Shown here one piece after another: positions 1-13,404 of a stretch of DNA of 64,000 nucleotides. The notes under the pieces are model-generated. The model was given only the letters and a program-made list of their open reading frames with translations, was not told where the DNA came from and ran no database searches. Made by a program: the position numbers and the translations under genes. The number at the start of each line of letters is the position of its first letter. The first letter of the stretch is position 1. The stretch spans positions 12,579,276-12,643,275 of the forward strand of contig NC_135568.1 in assembly GCF_964340395.1 (NCBI RefSeq), read 5' to 3'. The DNA is from Glandiceps talaboti (taxonomy: Eukaryota; Hemichordata; Enteropneusta; Spengelidae).

Positions 1-1905
1 ATATGAAAAAGAAGCTGTGTGGCACTAGTGTGTGAACCTGTGCAGTGCAGCACTTACATTTGTATGTGCCACACAGCATGCGAGGCTGTACAGAGCTGTG
101 TGGGAAAGCATGCAAGAGGCCTTAAATTTTCATAAGGGTAATGTTTGATCTTTGATGTCAATCATTCATGCTTCAGTGATTTAAATAAGTCACATTGTAC
201 AGTTATGAACATTTTTAGTTTTCATTTACGCCATTGGTACTTTTTTACTTCAAGCAATGACATTTCAAGTCTTGTTTGTTATAGATAAAATCAATTTATT
301 TAGCCCATGTGAAGTTGTATGGATTTGTCTGACATTTGAGTTTAACATTTCACTGTCTGGATTTTTAACTGTAGGCTATATAGTCAGACAAAATGGATCA
401 TAACGATAGAGCATTATGTTGCAACTGCTCTGTCCTTTCCGCTTATTAATGATAAAAGTTGTGTAATGTTGTAAATATGTCGTACAAAATTGTGCAGGTA
501 CGTGAACGGGTCAGTGCACTGTGAACAAATAGGTTTCCAAGACAGCTTTTAAGTTTTATACTTTTAAATTGTAGTCAATTTTCTAGTTCCAAGTAATATC
601 ACACACCCATAGTGCTCCAATGATAATTCCAGCCCAACAGTTCAGCACTCTGTACCTGTAACTAGGTAAATCTGTGTAGGGAAAATCAGTTCTTGTATCA
701 TGACTGAGTGTTCTTAGTTTACAAGTAATGTTTCACCTGTTCAAATTGATTGACAGGCTTAATTTTCAAACTATCTGTTTGCTGGCTTTACCGCGAGGTG
801 GCGTAGTGGAGATGACGTGATCATAGATATGAAGTAATTGGTATGTCCCTTTGTCCTTGTTCATGGTATTGCCCCCTTGTCTTCATTCTGTGTTGGTGAT
901 ATGAATATAGAGTTATGGAGATAGACTGTATATCAGAAGCCTGCCCTTGGGAGAAATTATGTAAGCTACAGGGCTGAGAGTGAGATCCGTAATCCCAGAC
1001 ATTGAAGATTTACATGTTTTATCATATACGTGTACATGTACATGACACCTTTACATGACATTAAAACAATGCAGATGATCATCTCCTACACAGTCCCATG
1101 GCAAGGATAATGATACAGCGAAACTTTAGGGTAAAGTGTCTAATCAAAGCTGTAGCAAGAAGCAGCTTTGATATTTCTGAATGTAGTGTAACATTTTTGG
1201 ATGTACATTTAGTATGTGTGTTGGATAATGATGAATAATCCTCTTTTTCCCAACTAGTAATTACGTGTTTACAAATAATACCCCCTTGAGAGAAATAGGA
1301 ATAAATATGAAGATAATTCATGGCGATCGCAAACTATTCATGGTTGTATCCATTCCTAATTACATACATCAGGGTTGTCGATGGGTGGGCAGTTAACTTG
1401 TGTGCTTCTTACCTCTGTAGTCAGGGTTCGAACCTGCCCATGTCGTTCAACTGTTCACCAGACAGATTAGCAATTTAAATGCCTGCTCCTATCTTATATT
1501 AGTGTCTGTACAGTTTTAAATTTCTTTGATTAATGCTAATATGTTGATTTGTTGTAATTTGTGTCAATTTGACTATACATACAATGGGTTTTTGTATCTT
1601 CCAAATTCACTGTTAAGAAAACAAAGTACTGAGTAACACTGTAGCAATAAGGTATGTTAAATGAATCAAAATACATGTTATCATACTGTGAATACCTCTT
1701 CCACTTATCAAAATTGGATTAGACAATGTATTACTATTACTGGTGTTAAATAATCACATTTTCTGTGTTACCATTGTCTGTATACTTTGTGTTCATATCC
1801 AATGCAAGTAGCTAATATTATTATGGGATTTCAGACTGGAATATACCAATATTCTATAACACAGAATGTATCAAGTATACATGTATATATATATATGCTC
1901 TCCCA
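1..1905. other. Non-coding, no gene recognised
   Basis: AT-rich, stop-dense in all frames. It begins with a short TGTG-rich patch (1-120). A tRNA-like word is listed separately. Together with the rest of 1-18169 it is likely an intron of the Slac2 gene or its upstream flank. Confidence 0.5.
1376..1445 (+). repeat. Weak tRNA-derived (SINE-like) fragment
   Basis: Contains GGTTCGAACCT, a good RNA polymerase III B-box, preceded at about the right distance by a poor A-box-like stretch. No foldable complete tRNA was seen. Probably a SINE fossil; could be chance. Confidence 0.25.
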
Positions 1906-1949
1906 CCCCCCCCCCCCCCCCACACACACACACATACACATACACACAT

Positions 1950-1986
<37 letters not shown>

Positions 1987-1994
1987 TACACATA

Positions 1995-2025
<31 letters not shown>

Positions 2026-2038
2026 GCACATACACATA

Positions 2039-2076
<38 letters not shown>

Positions 2077-2090
2077 TGCACACACACTGT
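1906..2090. repeat. Poly(C) tract plus (CA)n/(CATA)n microsatellite
   Basis: About 14 C residues, then some 170 bp of CA repeats broken by TA and CG steps. It explains the long His/Thr and Cys/Val open frames on both strands here. Confidence 0.95.
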
Positions 2091-2596
2091 GGAACACCTT
2101 CCAGATTAATTTTGGAAATTCTGATGGCTTTCGGAAAACATCTGTCTTTTCACATTTCAAAGCAAATCAACCATTAAACACAGAATGTATATGTCCATGT
2201 ATTACTTACTCAAAGACATGTACTTTGTGCATTAAACCCCATTGTATTACCTTACCAGTAGAGCCACAAGGATAGCATAGGAGATTTCTTTTGTTCTATA
2301 CCATCTTTTTCGAAACATCTGCCAGACTGTTTTTCAAACCTAAATTTTAATCCTTTTTTTTTCTAAGTGGGCCTTTAAGTCCCATAGATTTAGATGACAA
2401 CTACGTCATCAGTGGAACTACACATATACAATCAGTAACACTGAAGTAAAGCACTTTCTCCTTGTGCTTCACTTGTGTTGAGCATTCATATCAAGTGTAA
2501 AAGTATACCATTTCAATTGGTTTATTTACAAGCCTAGTATGTGGTCTTTCCAATGTTATCAGTTTTAATAGCAAATGAAACAGTATACTTTTACAC

Positions 2597-2812
2597 TTGA
2601 TATGGATGCTATGATTGTGGTACATACAGAAACTGCTTTACTTTGGTGTTATGGGTTGTATTTGATATGGATGCTATAAATGATTGTGGTACATACATGT
2701 ACAGAAAATGCTTTACTTTGGTGTTATGGGTTGTACTTGATATGGATGCTATAAATGATTGTGGTACATACAGAAAATGCTTTACTTTGGTGTTATGGGT
2801 TGTATTAAGATT
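2597..2812. repeat. Three tandem copies of about 80 bp
   Basis: The words TTGATATGGATGCTAT, GATTGTGGTACATACA and TGCTTTACTTTGGTGTTATG recur in the same order three times with little divergence. Confidence 0.9.
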
Positions 2813-3417
2813 TAATCATTGTTAAGCTCAGGACCAACTTTTACTTAAGTTCTGCCGGATGACCATTTTTCATACCCAAAGTTGAATCCTAATTTGACAT
2901 TGCCCTGTATGAAGTATATGTTTATTAGTTGCAAAATACGCGGAATATCCGAGTTGCCCGTGATTTGATCACTGGCTGTGATTTTCTCAGGTCTCTTTCT
3001 GTATCTCTCTCCAATTACCTGATCTAACAATCTAGTACTTCAGTTAATTTAGTTCACCTAGGGCAAAAGTAGATGTATGTCATCAAGGTGAATGGGATAA
3101 AAATCCCTCATGTATTCTACTATAGCTGACATACATAACACATAATTAACTTTCCTTTATAGGTAGATTGCAATTTGAATGTAATGAGATGGTAAAAGAA
3201 CATCTGTCAACACATTGGATGTAGTTCCTTTGTGGACATCATGTACTCCATGTGGAAATCTTATCCTTAGCATAGCCAAAGGATCTGAACTTTCATGTAT
3301 ATAGAAGTTTTAACTTAAGTGCTATTTTGTTACGGAGGGATGAGTCAATTTTAACTGGGTACATGTATCTATTTTGTTAGTTAGAGATTAGTCAATTTTA
3401 ACCGGGAGCGTGAGTAG

Positions 3418-3589
3418 CAGTGTGCCCTCTAAGCCAATTTGACACACCACTGATGTACACAATTTCTCGTGACGCACCAACATTTCTTCTTCCCCTATCT
3501 CTTACTATGTGGTGACTCGCAAGAAATGCCAGTTTTTCTTATTTTGACTCACAACAACAAAATTTGGCTATCATTTGAGGGCACACTCT
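3418..3589 (+). mobile_element. hAT-like MITE, family A, copy 1
   Basis: About 170 bp, ends CAGTGTGCCCTCTAAGCC and, inverted, GGCTATCATTTGAGGGCACAC. Flanked by TGAGTAG on both sides (3411-3417 and 3591-3597), a 7-8 bp target duplication. CAGTG ends and this duplication length fit hAT elements. Further copies at 7227-7398 and 17957-18125. No transposase. Confidence 0.75.
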
Positions 3590-5389
3590 CTGAGTAGGTA
3601 TTTAACATTCAACATGGGTTTCTTAAATTGTTAGTATGTGTAAAATGTTTTATGCCTATCTAGTTAGGGGAAGGGTTGGTCAAGTTGTGCTGCATCATTT
3701 TCACTGGCAGGGGAGAGGGGCAAGGGGTGATATAAAGTTGACATTGGTTTCACAATATCTCACCTTCCCCTGACAACCAAATTTTAATCAAAAGATCAAG
3801 GATAAAGACCCAAACCCAAGATACTTACGTGCAAGGCATAACATTTCTGTTCCATTTTAAAAATAAAGATAAAAAGAAGATAGAAAGATTTTGGAATTTT
3901 ATGTAAAAATAATCAAAAATAGAGCCACATGTTACACACGAGACAAATTTTCAGTTTCAGATAAAAGTAATTATGAAATTTAAAATATGGATGTTTAGTT
4001 AAAAATATTCAGGAATAGAGACCCATGATGTTCACATGGGAGACATAAATTTTCCGTTCCACTTGTCAGACAAAGATATGCCTACTTCGTAATCACATGT
4101 TAATCACATGATCTTGTACAATTTATAGTGTCAATGCAGATAGCCAGTGAAATAGAACAGAGTGTTAATGGAACATCTGTCCATTTATTTCTGATAGCTG
4201 TTATTCATATAGAAAGTTAAAAGTCTAAAAGTGTGAATTTGGATGTTTTTAATGCCATAGATATTGTGTTTGCATGTATAGAGAATTAAATGGTCGAGTA
4301 CATAGATATATGAGAATTTAGAGTAGTATGATTTTGCTGGCTGAGATTTTTTGAAAATCGTTTGAGTTGAGTTTTTTTGAGACTATCCAGGTTTCATTTG
4401 TTTTAGGGTTGGTAGGAAGCACTGGAGGTAATCAGGCCTGTTGCCTCCCAAAGTGATTGTCCATTGTGTAGGAAGGTGTGAATTCTATTCCATTTCCCAA
4501 CCTTCTTTCTTCATATTCAAAAGCTTAATATCTGTACATGTACTTTGAAGAGGAACCCCATCGTCGTCCTACATGTAATAGTATTTTACCCCCTAAGTAT
4601 GTCATAAAGAACAATTAGTCGACACCCTGACTTACATGCATATAGGCACTGGACTAAGGTGATCCGACTTGTTCTATTTTGACCCTTTACTATGATGTAC
4701 AAGAACATTACAGCTACTGGTACTGAGAATTTGTTAGCCGTAGTAGTTACTGTTCATGGTTATTAGTCTTTTCATCCTGTCCAGCAAACCGACGCTTATG
4801 TCATCTCGTTTCAGAAAGATATACATATTAGATATTAAGAGTCTTGTAATAGAAAAAATGCCCCTCTGCAAAAATTGGAAAAATTGGCTCTCTTGTCAAT
4901 CTAATGCAGTTTAAAGGAAGTGCAAGGATACAGCTTGAGGAACGTGTACATAGAACTACCTCATATACATTGTATATATATATAATTACCACAAATAGAA
5001 ATTCTTGTTGAAAACCTGGGGATGGATTAAAGTAATTACGATATCACTTGATTGTGATATATGTGTCCATAACATCTCCAATGCACTTTGAGAATGAAGA
5101 TACAGGAAGTTGTTTCCAGGGAAACTGGACTTTTTCCAGTTCCATTTTCAACATCTGTCAGACATTGAGGAAATATTAAACTTTATCACAGCAAATTCAG
5201 GATAGAAAGACGATATTAAACCTGGAATGTAATTATTAGATGTATGGCATCATAAAATTCTGTATTTTATGAATATATTTGATGTTAACTCATCCTGCCC
5301 ATCTCATGTGTAAATTATTAATTTAAGAATTTCTAATAAAATGGAAATGATTTAGCACTTCCTCAATAAAAGTTTCAACACTTCAGCCT

Positions 5390-5391
<2 letters not shown>
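3590..5391. other. Non-coding, no gene recognised
   Basis: AT-rich single-copy-looking DNA with no convincing open frame or RNA gene. A weak repeated unit (GAGCCACATG / GAGACCCATGATG) occurs at about 3800-4080. Confidence 0.5.

Positions 5392-5426
<35 letters not shown>
5392..5426. repeat. (TA)n microsatellite
   Basis: An uninterrupted TA run of about 34 bp. Confidence 0.95.
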
Positions 5427-5430
<4 letters not shown>

Positions 5431-5660
5431 ATGTGAGACTACATGACTACAATGAAAAATAGCACCTTGTGTTTGTCAAAACTAATAGCATATTTCTTAT
5501 TTACATAGTTGCAAAATACATATTTGATGTAAAAATCCAATATTCCGGCAGCTCTACTCAGGAACAAAAAGATATTGAAAAATTTAATTCAAGTATCTGT
5601 CACCATATCATTATTTATGATCAATCTGCTGTATCTTGTTGGTCAAACCTCCCAAAAACA

Positions 5661-5698
5661 ATAAACAAACAAACAAACAAACAAACAAACAAACACAA
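5661..5698. repeat. (CAAA)n microsatellite
   Basis: About nine ACAA units in a row. Confidence 0.95.
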
Positions 5699-5699
5699 T

Positions 5700-6914
5700 A
5701 AAAGCTTCATTTCAGCTATTTCATACTTGATCTTCTTTTAAAAAGTATATGGGAATGAGGGTAGGGTAGGGTGGGAGTCAGTATGGAATAATGCACAGCC
5801 CAGAATATACAATATTATGTAGATACAAATGTCATATGTATATCCATAATAATGGGAACTTGCTAGGAGGTGATTGTTTTGTGAAGGACCATTAATGTGT
5901 ACACTGTATGTGTTGTAGCAAAAAAGGATTTTTTGTTCCTTAGGCCAGCTAGGGATTGAGAAAGACAATCTATATGCACAGTGTACATTCTTTTTAATGG
6001 GCAGTACTTTTATAGGTCTGTGCCTGAAGTATTGTATAATTCTACATTAGAACTAAAAGCACGTTTGCAGTAAGTGCCGTATAAAATGTGCAACGTTGTT
6101 ATTTGAATTTTAAGTAAAGCATTATATCTGTAGGCACGGATGTGGGTTTTATGTTAGTAGGTCGAAATGGAACAGTAATGAAGAATGCGTAGTTGTGTCT
6201 ATATTTCAATAAGAGCTCTGCCAGTAGGCGAAGATGTTTTATTAACTCAGTAGGTAGCAATGGAACAAAATCAGTGGCTTTTCTTGTGAATCACCAGTAT
6301 GTAGGAAATGTAGCATTAATCTGACATCTATGATAACATGTCGGCCATATTGTTTTTTTGATCACAAGTTCTCTTTGCGTACGTTGGTAGAACACACTTT
6401 TTTGTGTGAGAGTGGGATGAATACTTTGATTTGCAAGAATGAATTTTCACCAAAGACAACAAAGTAATAAAATTATGACGATATATATTTGTAAAACATT
6501 TCTATGTAAGCAGAAAAGTTGGGTTTGAAGACCAGAACTTTTCAAATCCAGTTTCTTCCTTCATATCACATGCGAACACTTCGTAGTATTTATTTGTTAT
6601 CACAATTTCTTTAAAATCACGTCATCATTCAGTCACATAGGCTCATAATTTTTTTTAAGTATTTGATGGGGTGTGGGGTTGTATGTTCTATGAAGACAAC
6701 GTTACATGAACATTATTGCATTTGCCCATGTCAAAAATTGTTTGTTAAAAAAAATGTCCCTCTAGTGTGCAAATGATAACATATTATAGTTGATATGGAT
6801 TGAGAAGCTATAGAATAACGTAATAGGTCCACAATTTCCAATGTAAGCATATACACATTTTTTTAAATAAAATTTTTTTTTAATTTAAAATTTTTTTTTT
6901 TCTCTTTTTTTTGT
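5700..6914. other. Non-coding, no gene recognised
   Basis: AT-rich DNA with homopolymer A and T runs (notably 6855-6912). No feature recognised. Confidence 0.5.
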
Positions 6915-7220
6915 TTATACACATTTTGATATTTTGAAAAAATCGTGTAGTGTGGAGAGGAATTTATTTTCTTGATAGAAACTACATGTACAGCATACTA
7001 AAGCCTAGTTAGGTACATGCTTTCAAATATTACAATATACATTTATTTTTTTATTTTTATTTTGCAATATACATGTTGATTTTTTTTGAAAAACTATGTG
7101 CCCATGTGTAGTGGGGAGAGGAATATTTTAAATGTTGATGTGCATTAAGAAATATGTACAAAATGTATGTAGCAAACTAAAGCCAAGGTGTATGGCTTTC
7201 AATGCTACAAAATATACATG
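6915..7220. repeat. Degenerate tandem duplication of about 180 bp
   Basis: Shared words in order: TTTTGAAAAA, TGTAGTG(T/G)GGAGAGGAAT, ACTAAAGCC, TTTCAA(A/T)...TACAA(A)ATATACAT. A third, weaker copy seems to follow at 7400-7510. Confidence 0.7.
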
Positions 7221-7226
7221 TGTATA

Positions 7227-7398
7227 AGTGTGCACTGTAAAGCCAAATTGATGTGCCACTGATGCACATACTTTCTAGTGATGCACCAAAATTTGGTGTT
7301 CCCCTCTTAGTCTTACTATGTGATGACTCACAAGAAATGCCAGTTTTTCTCATTTTGACTCACAACAACAAAATTTGGCTATCATTAGAGGTCACAGT
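7227..7398 (+). mobile_element. hAT-like MITE, family A, copy 2
   Basis: Same order of words as the copy at 3418: AGCCAAATTGATGTGCCACT, CTTACTATGTGATGACTCAC, AATGCCAGTTTTTCTCATTT, CAACAAAATTTGGCTATCAT. The ends are decayed. Confidence 0.8.
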
Positions 7399-8639
7399 GA
7401 TGTGTATATTTTGAAAAATGTAGTGCGCAAAGGGATAATTTTGTTCATACGGATTCAGTAACTATATATGTACATGTACTGTAGCATGATTCCAACTTTA
7501 CAATGTACACACACGTTGATATTCCTTTCAGCATGTGTTCTAGACAGTCATTGCGTCTTCAAGTGGGCAAACCACTGAAGCATTCATGAGTGATATCTCT
7601 ATTAGCATTGCAAAAATTACATTCCAATCCAGTCTAAGTAAAGTACATTATATTTTCTCTCTTATGCCCCACATTGTGGCTTCTTAAATGCATTTTACAA
7701 GTTGATCACTCTTGTGTCTATTTGCAGATTGCAATGTAATGGGAAGAGCAGTCAATGTTGATTTTGATGTAGATTCTTTATACGTACTCGTCTGTATATA
7801 CTTCTGACCACCTCTTTATGTTCTTAGAAATCTGAACAGCATTGTACTGTATGCTTATAGAAATTAATGGCTACCTGAAATAATTTGAGCAACTCAGCAT
7901 ACATACATGTACTGCTAATAGTTCCTGTCGAATGCTATGAATAGGACTACAAATTTCATCGCTTGGACAAATTTATTTCTATTATCAGAAAGATATTGCC
8001 TATCTGATCATTTTTCCTAAATAATGAGATGGAAGTACATTTAGACCATTAATGTGTTGAGGGCGCCATATACTTTTGTTCAACATTCCCGTCTAAGTGA
8101 ATTTCAAAATGTATTTTCGAAACATTTTTTTTTTTCAATTTCAAAATCTACTCAGTATTTTCAAAAAAATTTTTACCAGAGGGCTTGGAAACTGCAATCT
8201 TGTTTTGTCAGGGATTACGTAGGATTATTGTTCTGGAGCAATTACTTTATCTTTCTCTCAGCCAGATAAGTATTTTTCTAACCTAAATGTTAATCCTAAT
8301 TCAATACTGTCCTTAAAGGGGCATGTTTCAATCCCAGGCTGTTGCATTAGTGTTATCTTATCAGTGGCACCAAAAGGATTACAAGTTAGAAGAGGGTATT
8401 CTTTTTGTTCAGGACCAACTTTTTCTATGGCTCTACTCTACCACACAATTCAGTGTTTCTTTCATTGCCAAGATTTAAACCCTTATCTGAAGTGGGTCTT
8501 TGAAATTGCCGAGCTTGCCTGCTGTAAACACCAGACTGACACTAGGCTAGAAAATCAGCAAGGAGTCTTGTGTAAGCCCTTTTAGCTTATGTGTGTATAC
8601 AGCTACATGGTATGTTTACCCACGGGTGATTTAATAAGG

Positions 8640-8735
8640 GTAGGCTGTACAATATTATGAGTAAGTCTTGATATCTAACAAAACAGTTTCAAAAAACATT
8701 CCAGTTGCAGCATAATAGTGCAGCTTCATCTCATA
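8640..8735 (+). repeat. Fragment of dispersed repeat family C
   Basis: Matches the 3' part of the repeats at 43995-44362 and 56070-56412 (AAAACAGTTTCAAAAAACAT, then GTTGCAG...GCAGCTT). Confidence 0.65.
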
Positions 8736-8807
8736 GAATCCCACAGCAAGATGAAAGTAGAAAAATAAGGCTAGGATAAACTCAATGTATGGAAAAAGAG
8801 ACTAGTA

Positions 8808-8940
8808 TGTCAGTGTTGCAGTATCCCTGTAATTACCAGCTTTGAACGCAGGGGTAGGTCATTAGATTCTAGTTTGTCAGTGTTACAGTATCCTTGTAAT
8901 TACTAGCTTTGCACACAGGGTAGTCATTAGATAGATTCTA
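8808..8940. repeat. Two tandem copies of about 72 bp
   Basis: GTCAGTGTTGCAGTATCCCT / GTCAGTGTTACAGTATCCTT, each followed by GTAATTAC(C/T)AGCTTTG and CATTAGAT. Confidence 0.9.
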
Positions 8941-9117
8941 ACGGTAATGGCATATCTTACTCCATTATACAGAGGTCATTTATAATTCTAAGTGGATAGG
9001 ACAGCTGTTAAGAGCAGTCCACACAAACTGACTAGCTGTGATACAAAGGGACATACAATATAGTGAATCAATGTAATTCTAAGATGGAAACTAACACCAG
9101 ACTTTTCATTGCATTAT

Positions 9118-10020
9118 ATCAAAGTAAATGTAATCTTAATTCAGAGAATGTTAACCCTTCACATGCCCATTTCTATTAGACACAATATGATTTAATTACA
9201 TAAGCTTAGGGGGTTCTGAATCATCTGTACTCCCTAGCCTTTAGCATATAAAGTAAATACAAGTTTGATGCAGAGAATGTTAACCCCACATACTCATATC
9301 TATTATACACAGTATGATTTAATTATATAAGCTTAGGGGGTTCTGAATCGTCTGCATTCCTTAGCCTGTAGTATATAAAGTAAATGCAATTTAAATTTAA
9401 GGAATGCTAACCCCATATTTATTAGACACACCATGATAACACCACATTAGCTTAGGAGGTTCTGAGGTATCTGCACTCCCTAGCCTATAGTGTATAAAGT
9501 AAATGTAAACATTCAGAGAATGTTAGCTCTCCACATGCAGACACAAAATGATAAAATTACATTAGCTTAGAGGGTTTGTGAGTGGTCTGCATTCCCTAGC
9601 CTTTAGTGTAAAGTAAATGTACATGTAAGTTTGATTTATAGAATGTTAACCATCCACATGCATACCCATATCTATTAGACATAGCATGATCTAATTACAT
9701 TAGCTTAGGGGATTCTGAGTCATCTGCACTCCCTAGCCTTTAGTGTAATGTAAGTTTTATTCAGATTTTAACCCTCCACATGCCCATATCTATAAGACAC
9801 TGATTTAATCGCAATAGCTTAGGGGGTTGTGAGGCATTTACGTGATGTACACTCTGTAACCTTTAGCATATTAATACATGTAAATCATTGATTCAGAGAA
9901 TGTTAACCCTCCACATACCAATATCCATTAGACAAAGTATGATTTAATTGTATTTTCCTAGGGGGTTCTGAGCAATCTGTACTCCCTAGCCTTTTAATAG
10001 CATATACAGTTCGTATAAGT
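9118..10020. repeat. Degenerate array of about seven 125-bp units
   Basis: Each unit carries GAATGTTAACCC, ATATCTATTAGACAC, ATTAGCTTAGGGGGTTCTGA and CTCCCTAGCCTTTAG in this order, with variable spacing of about 116-135 bp. It runs directly into the (CTGT)n tract. Confidence 0.9.
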
Positions 10021-10030
10021 TTGATGTTTG

Positions 10031-10031
10031 A

Positions 10032-10116
<85 letters not shown>

Positions 10117-10125
10117 GTCTGTGTG
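10031..10125. repeat. (CTGT)n microsatellite
   Basis: About 22 units of CTGT, near perfect, then a short imperfect tail. Confidence 0.95.
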
Positions 10126-11900
10126 TGTAACACCAACTTTTTGTCACAAAGTTTGCTTGATATTAACATCTGACGTTGAGTTGTTACCTCCTGCTACATG
10201 GTCAATATATCCTCATTTATTGCTCTAGTAAAGTCAGCTTATAAATGTATACAGGTTATTGTCACCCCTGATTATCATCTCGCGTAACCCGTAGGGGAAA
10301 AGGTCACTGAGTGATGGTATCTGCTCCCGAGTACATGTATTAACAATGCTGCTGCCAGACCCAATTTATGGATCATTGATTGCTTTACTCTGTCACATCT
10401 AAAATTGATGGATGAATCAGTGGGTGTTTATGAGACTAATTTACCTTTCTGTAGAAAAGTAGGGCAGCGAGACTACATTCAGTTCATTTGTATGTATCTA
10501 AACCATTATTTCAATTAGCTGAGAGTAAATTGGATTAGCATACAAACCGTGAATGCTGGCTAGACACAATAAAGTTGTCTACACCAATCACAATTTATGT
10601 ACAGTTTCTTTATATGCACTGTGATGTTTTGATAGGGGCACACTGTTCAGATCTTGAGGGGTTTCTTTATAACCGATGGAAGTTAATTTGTTTCACGTGA
10701 AAAAAAGGATGTTTTAATGATACACAATCTGGATGTGAACCTTTTTTCTCAGCTTTTATTTTATTATATGCAAAATTTGGGATGTTTTTAAAAGGGGTAA
10801 AGTCGAGATTTAAATTTTTTTGTTATTGTTTGAGTCAAATATACAAGAGCTATCAGTTGTTTGGCACAATTCAGTGTAATATAGAATTATGCAATTAGAA
10901 TTAAAAATTAGATTTTGAAATAACTTTATTGTCCATAGTGTAAACCTGGAAAATTGTTTCTAGTCACTCGCGACAAAAACAAATGATATCTATATAATAA
11001 TCAGAACAATTACAACAATAGTAGAAGGAAACAAAGAAAATAAGGTAATGACACTGGCTAAAATTACAGACTTTGCAAAGAGCTGATCAACAGCGAGCCA
11101 AAAAAAACGACAGTATAAAATAACAGATCTATGATGAAATTAAAGTTTTCTGGAATCTAAAATTGAAATCGCTGATGGAATAAAAGAACGTTTATATAAA
11201 TTTATACATACCTTTGGTACACGGAATCTGTGACCAGAGGGAAATTTTTTCAAAATAAGGGGATGAATTTTAGTGATTGCAATATGAAACAAAGGTATAA
11301 ACCACCAAAAAACTACAGCGAACAGCACCTTTCAGTGCATATTTGGCAAAAGCTACATCTTTAGTGAAAGGAAATGTCTCGTCAGGTCAAATTTATGCCT
11401 GTAGTACATTTTTATTGACTACTGCTATCAATTTGAAGATTATGAGTGATAAAATAGCACCTCGGTAACTTACTTTAAACTTTGAAATCTTGTTTAGAAG
11501 TCCTGCTACTGTATGGGAAATCCGTGCTGCATAACTAAGTGTGTTTGCTGTAGATATATATTTGTCAATGACATTTGAACAGATTGACCTCTGTACTGCA
11601 ATGTAAGTAGAAAGAACTCAGATTGTTTTTTCCGAAACTTAAAATATCAAAAAAATAATCTTTTTATCTCTATTTAGTGGTATCTCCTCAAAACCTGACT
11701 ATTATCTGTGTTGAAATTGTTATCCTAGGCACGTGTCATTCAAATTGTAGAAAGGGCCACCAAGAAGTAGGTCTTAATTTGCTAAGCCCCTTAAAAATGA
11801 CAAATTTTATCTTTGTAATATGACACTAAGTGAAAAGAAAATCCCTATTAAGAAGATTATTGGTAGGCGGTCTAGAAAGTGTTTTGACCTCAGAATTGAC
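10126..11900. other. Non-coding, no gene recognised
   Basis: AT-rich DNA without a supported open frame, RNA gene or recognised repeat. Confidence 0.45.
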
Positions 11901-12160
11901 ATTACCACCAGAGGGCGCTATAATGTAATACGAATATCCCTTGATATTTAAAAGAATAATACATCCACTAGGCTAAAATGTAAAAATATGGCTAAAATGA
12001 GGCTAAAATGTACAAGAAAATTACAAAATTTGCAGCACATTACCACTAGAGGGCGCTGTAATGTAACATGAATATCAAGCCCGGATACATTTTGTATTTC
12101 AAAGAATAATACATGCACAAGGCTAAAATGTAGAAATATGGCTAAAATGAAGATTAACGT
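11901..12160. repeat. Tandem pair (about 139 bp), each starting with a CTCF-like word
   Basis: ACCACCAGAGGGCGCTATAA near 11905 and ACCACTAGAGGGCGCTGTAA near 12042 each open a copy that continues with ATGTAA..CGAATATC, AAAGAATAATACAT and GGCTAAAATGTA. Both opening words fit the vertebrate CTCF core. Confidence 0.85.
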
Positions 12161-12639
12161 TTCAAAATTTACAGCTTTATTGTCAGAAAGCTCAGTCAAA
12201 GCAGAGAATTCTTGAAACTTAGTAACTTAGTAACATTTATATGCACAGTAAGTGATGAAACCTACACCCAATAAAGCTCAAATTTCTGTCTTGTAAAAAA
12301 TATCTTAAAATATTTTTTTTTTTTATAATCTGTTTATTTCTCAAGCCATATCAATTGATCACTGCTAATCATTGGTTTCTTTTGGACGATTGTACACGAG
12401 GGTATCTTTTTTTTTTTTTGCCGTTGGAACTTCGGAACAAATTAACATGCAGTTGAAGTACACGGCAGATAGTGATCTAGATGTGGATTTTGAGAAACAT
12501 GAGCAATACAGGGGAAGTAGCTTTACTAGTACTACAGGGAAAGACTGGCGACGATCAGACTACAAGTCCATCAAAAGAATTCACCTCTTTGTGAAATATG
12601 TATTGCACAGGAGACCAAGCCATCGATTTTAATAACACC

Positions 12640-13060
12640 GTACGGGATATTTGCTCATCTAGTGAAGCGTGTGTTGCCCCATTGCCTATTGTTACGCTTG
12701 ACTAGGTTCACTAGTATGTTAGATCTTTTATCGCACATGCTTTTAGTCTTATATGAAAAATTATTACATTCTCACGCAGATGTCTTTTTGTGAAGTGACC
12801 CAATGACTTAGGCCATATGGGAGGTGTCCCCGACTGTAGTAGATCCCAGAGTATGTTAGAGTTGTTATTGAATATGCTTTCATTCAATCATATGAAAAAA
12901 TATGCTTTTAGTCTTCGGCAAAATTATTAACGTTCGTACACATATATATGTATAATATCTCTTTACGTAATGACTCAAAAAATGCATGTGTTTCCACGAT
13001 TCAGGCCACAGGGGAAGTGTTCTTAATCGTAAAGGTAGTACCCCATCAAGCAAGATGAAA
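12640..13060. repeat. Degenerate duplication of about 200 bp
   Basis: Shared words: AGTATGTTAGA, ATGCTTTTAGTCTT, TATGAAAAA, ACG/AATGACT, CAGGCCA/TAGGCCATA, then a G-rich GGGGAAGTGT/GGGAGGTGTC. Confidence 0.5.
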
Positions 13061-13404
13061 GAGAGAGAAATAATTACCTCTAAGAGTTGGGTGACCACTT
13101 TCATTCCATTTGTAGATTATCCAAAGTAGCTTGTAAAGTCATTTTCATTTTTATAGCGGATACTATATGAGGCAATAATTACCATGTTTTTGTTGTCATG
13201 GGAATGGATTATTAGCAATATAGATGCCAAGTTCTTTTCAGTGTGTCGTGAAATCTAATGATATTCATTGATTATCAGTGATAATGTTTTCTACAGTTTT
13301 GTTAGTGTCTCATTGTGAAGCGTGTAAAGGTTTTCAATTTGATAATGCAATAAAATAGATAATTCTGTAATTTTATGGACTGCTATACAACACATAGAAT
13401 TGTT

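Noticed and set aside
1787-2275. 162-residue His/Thr-rich frame
   Set aside because: Produced by the (CA)n microsatellite.
9903-10228. Cys/Leu/Ser and Asp/Arg/Gln repeat frames
   Set aside because: Result of the (CTGT)n microsatellite.
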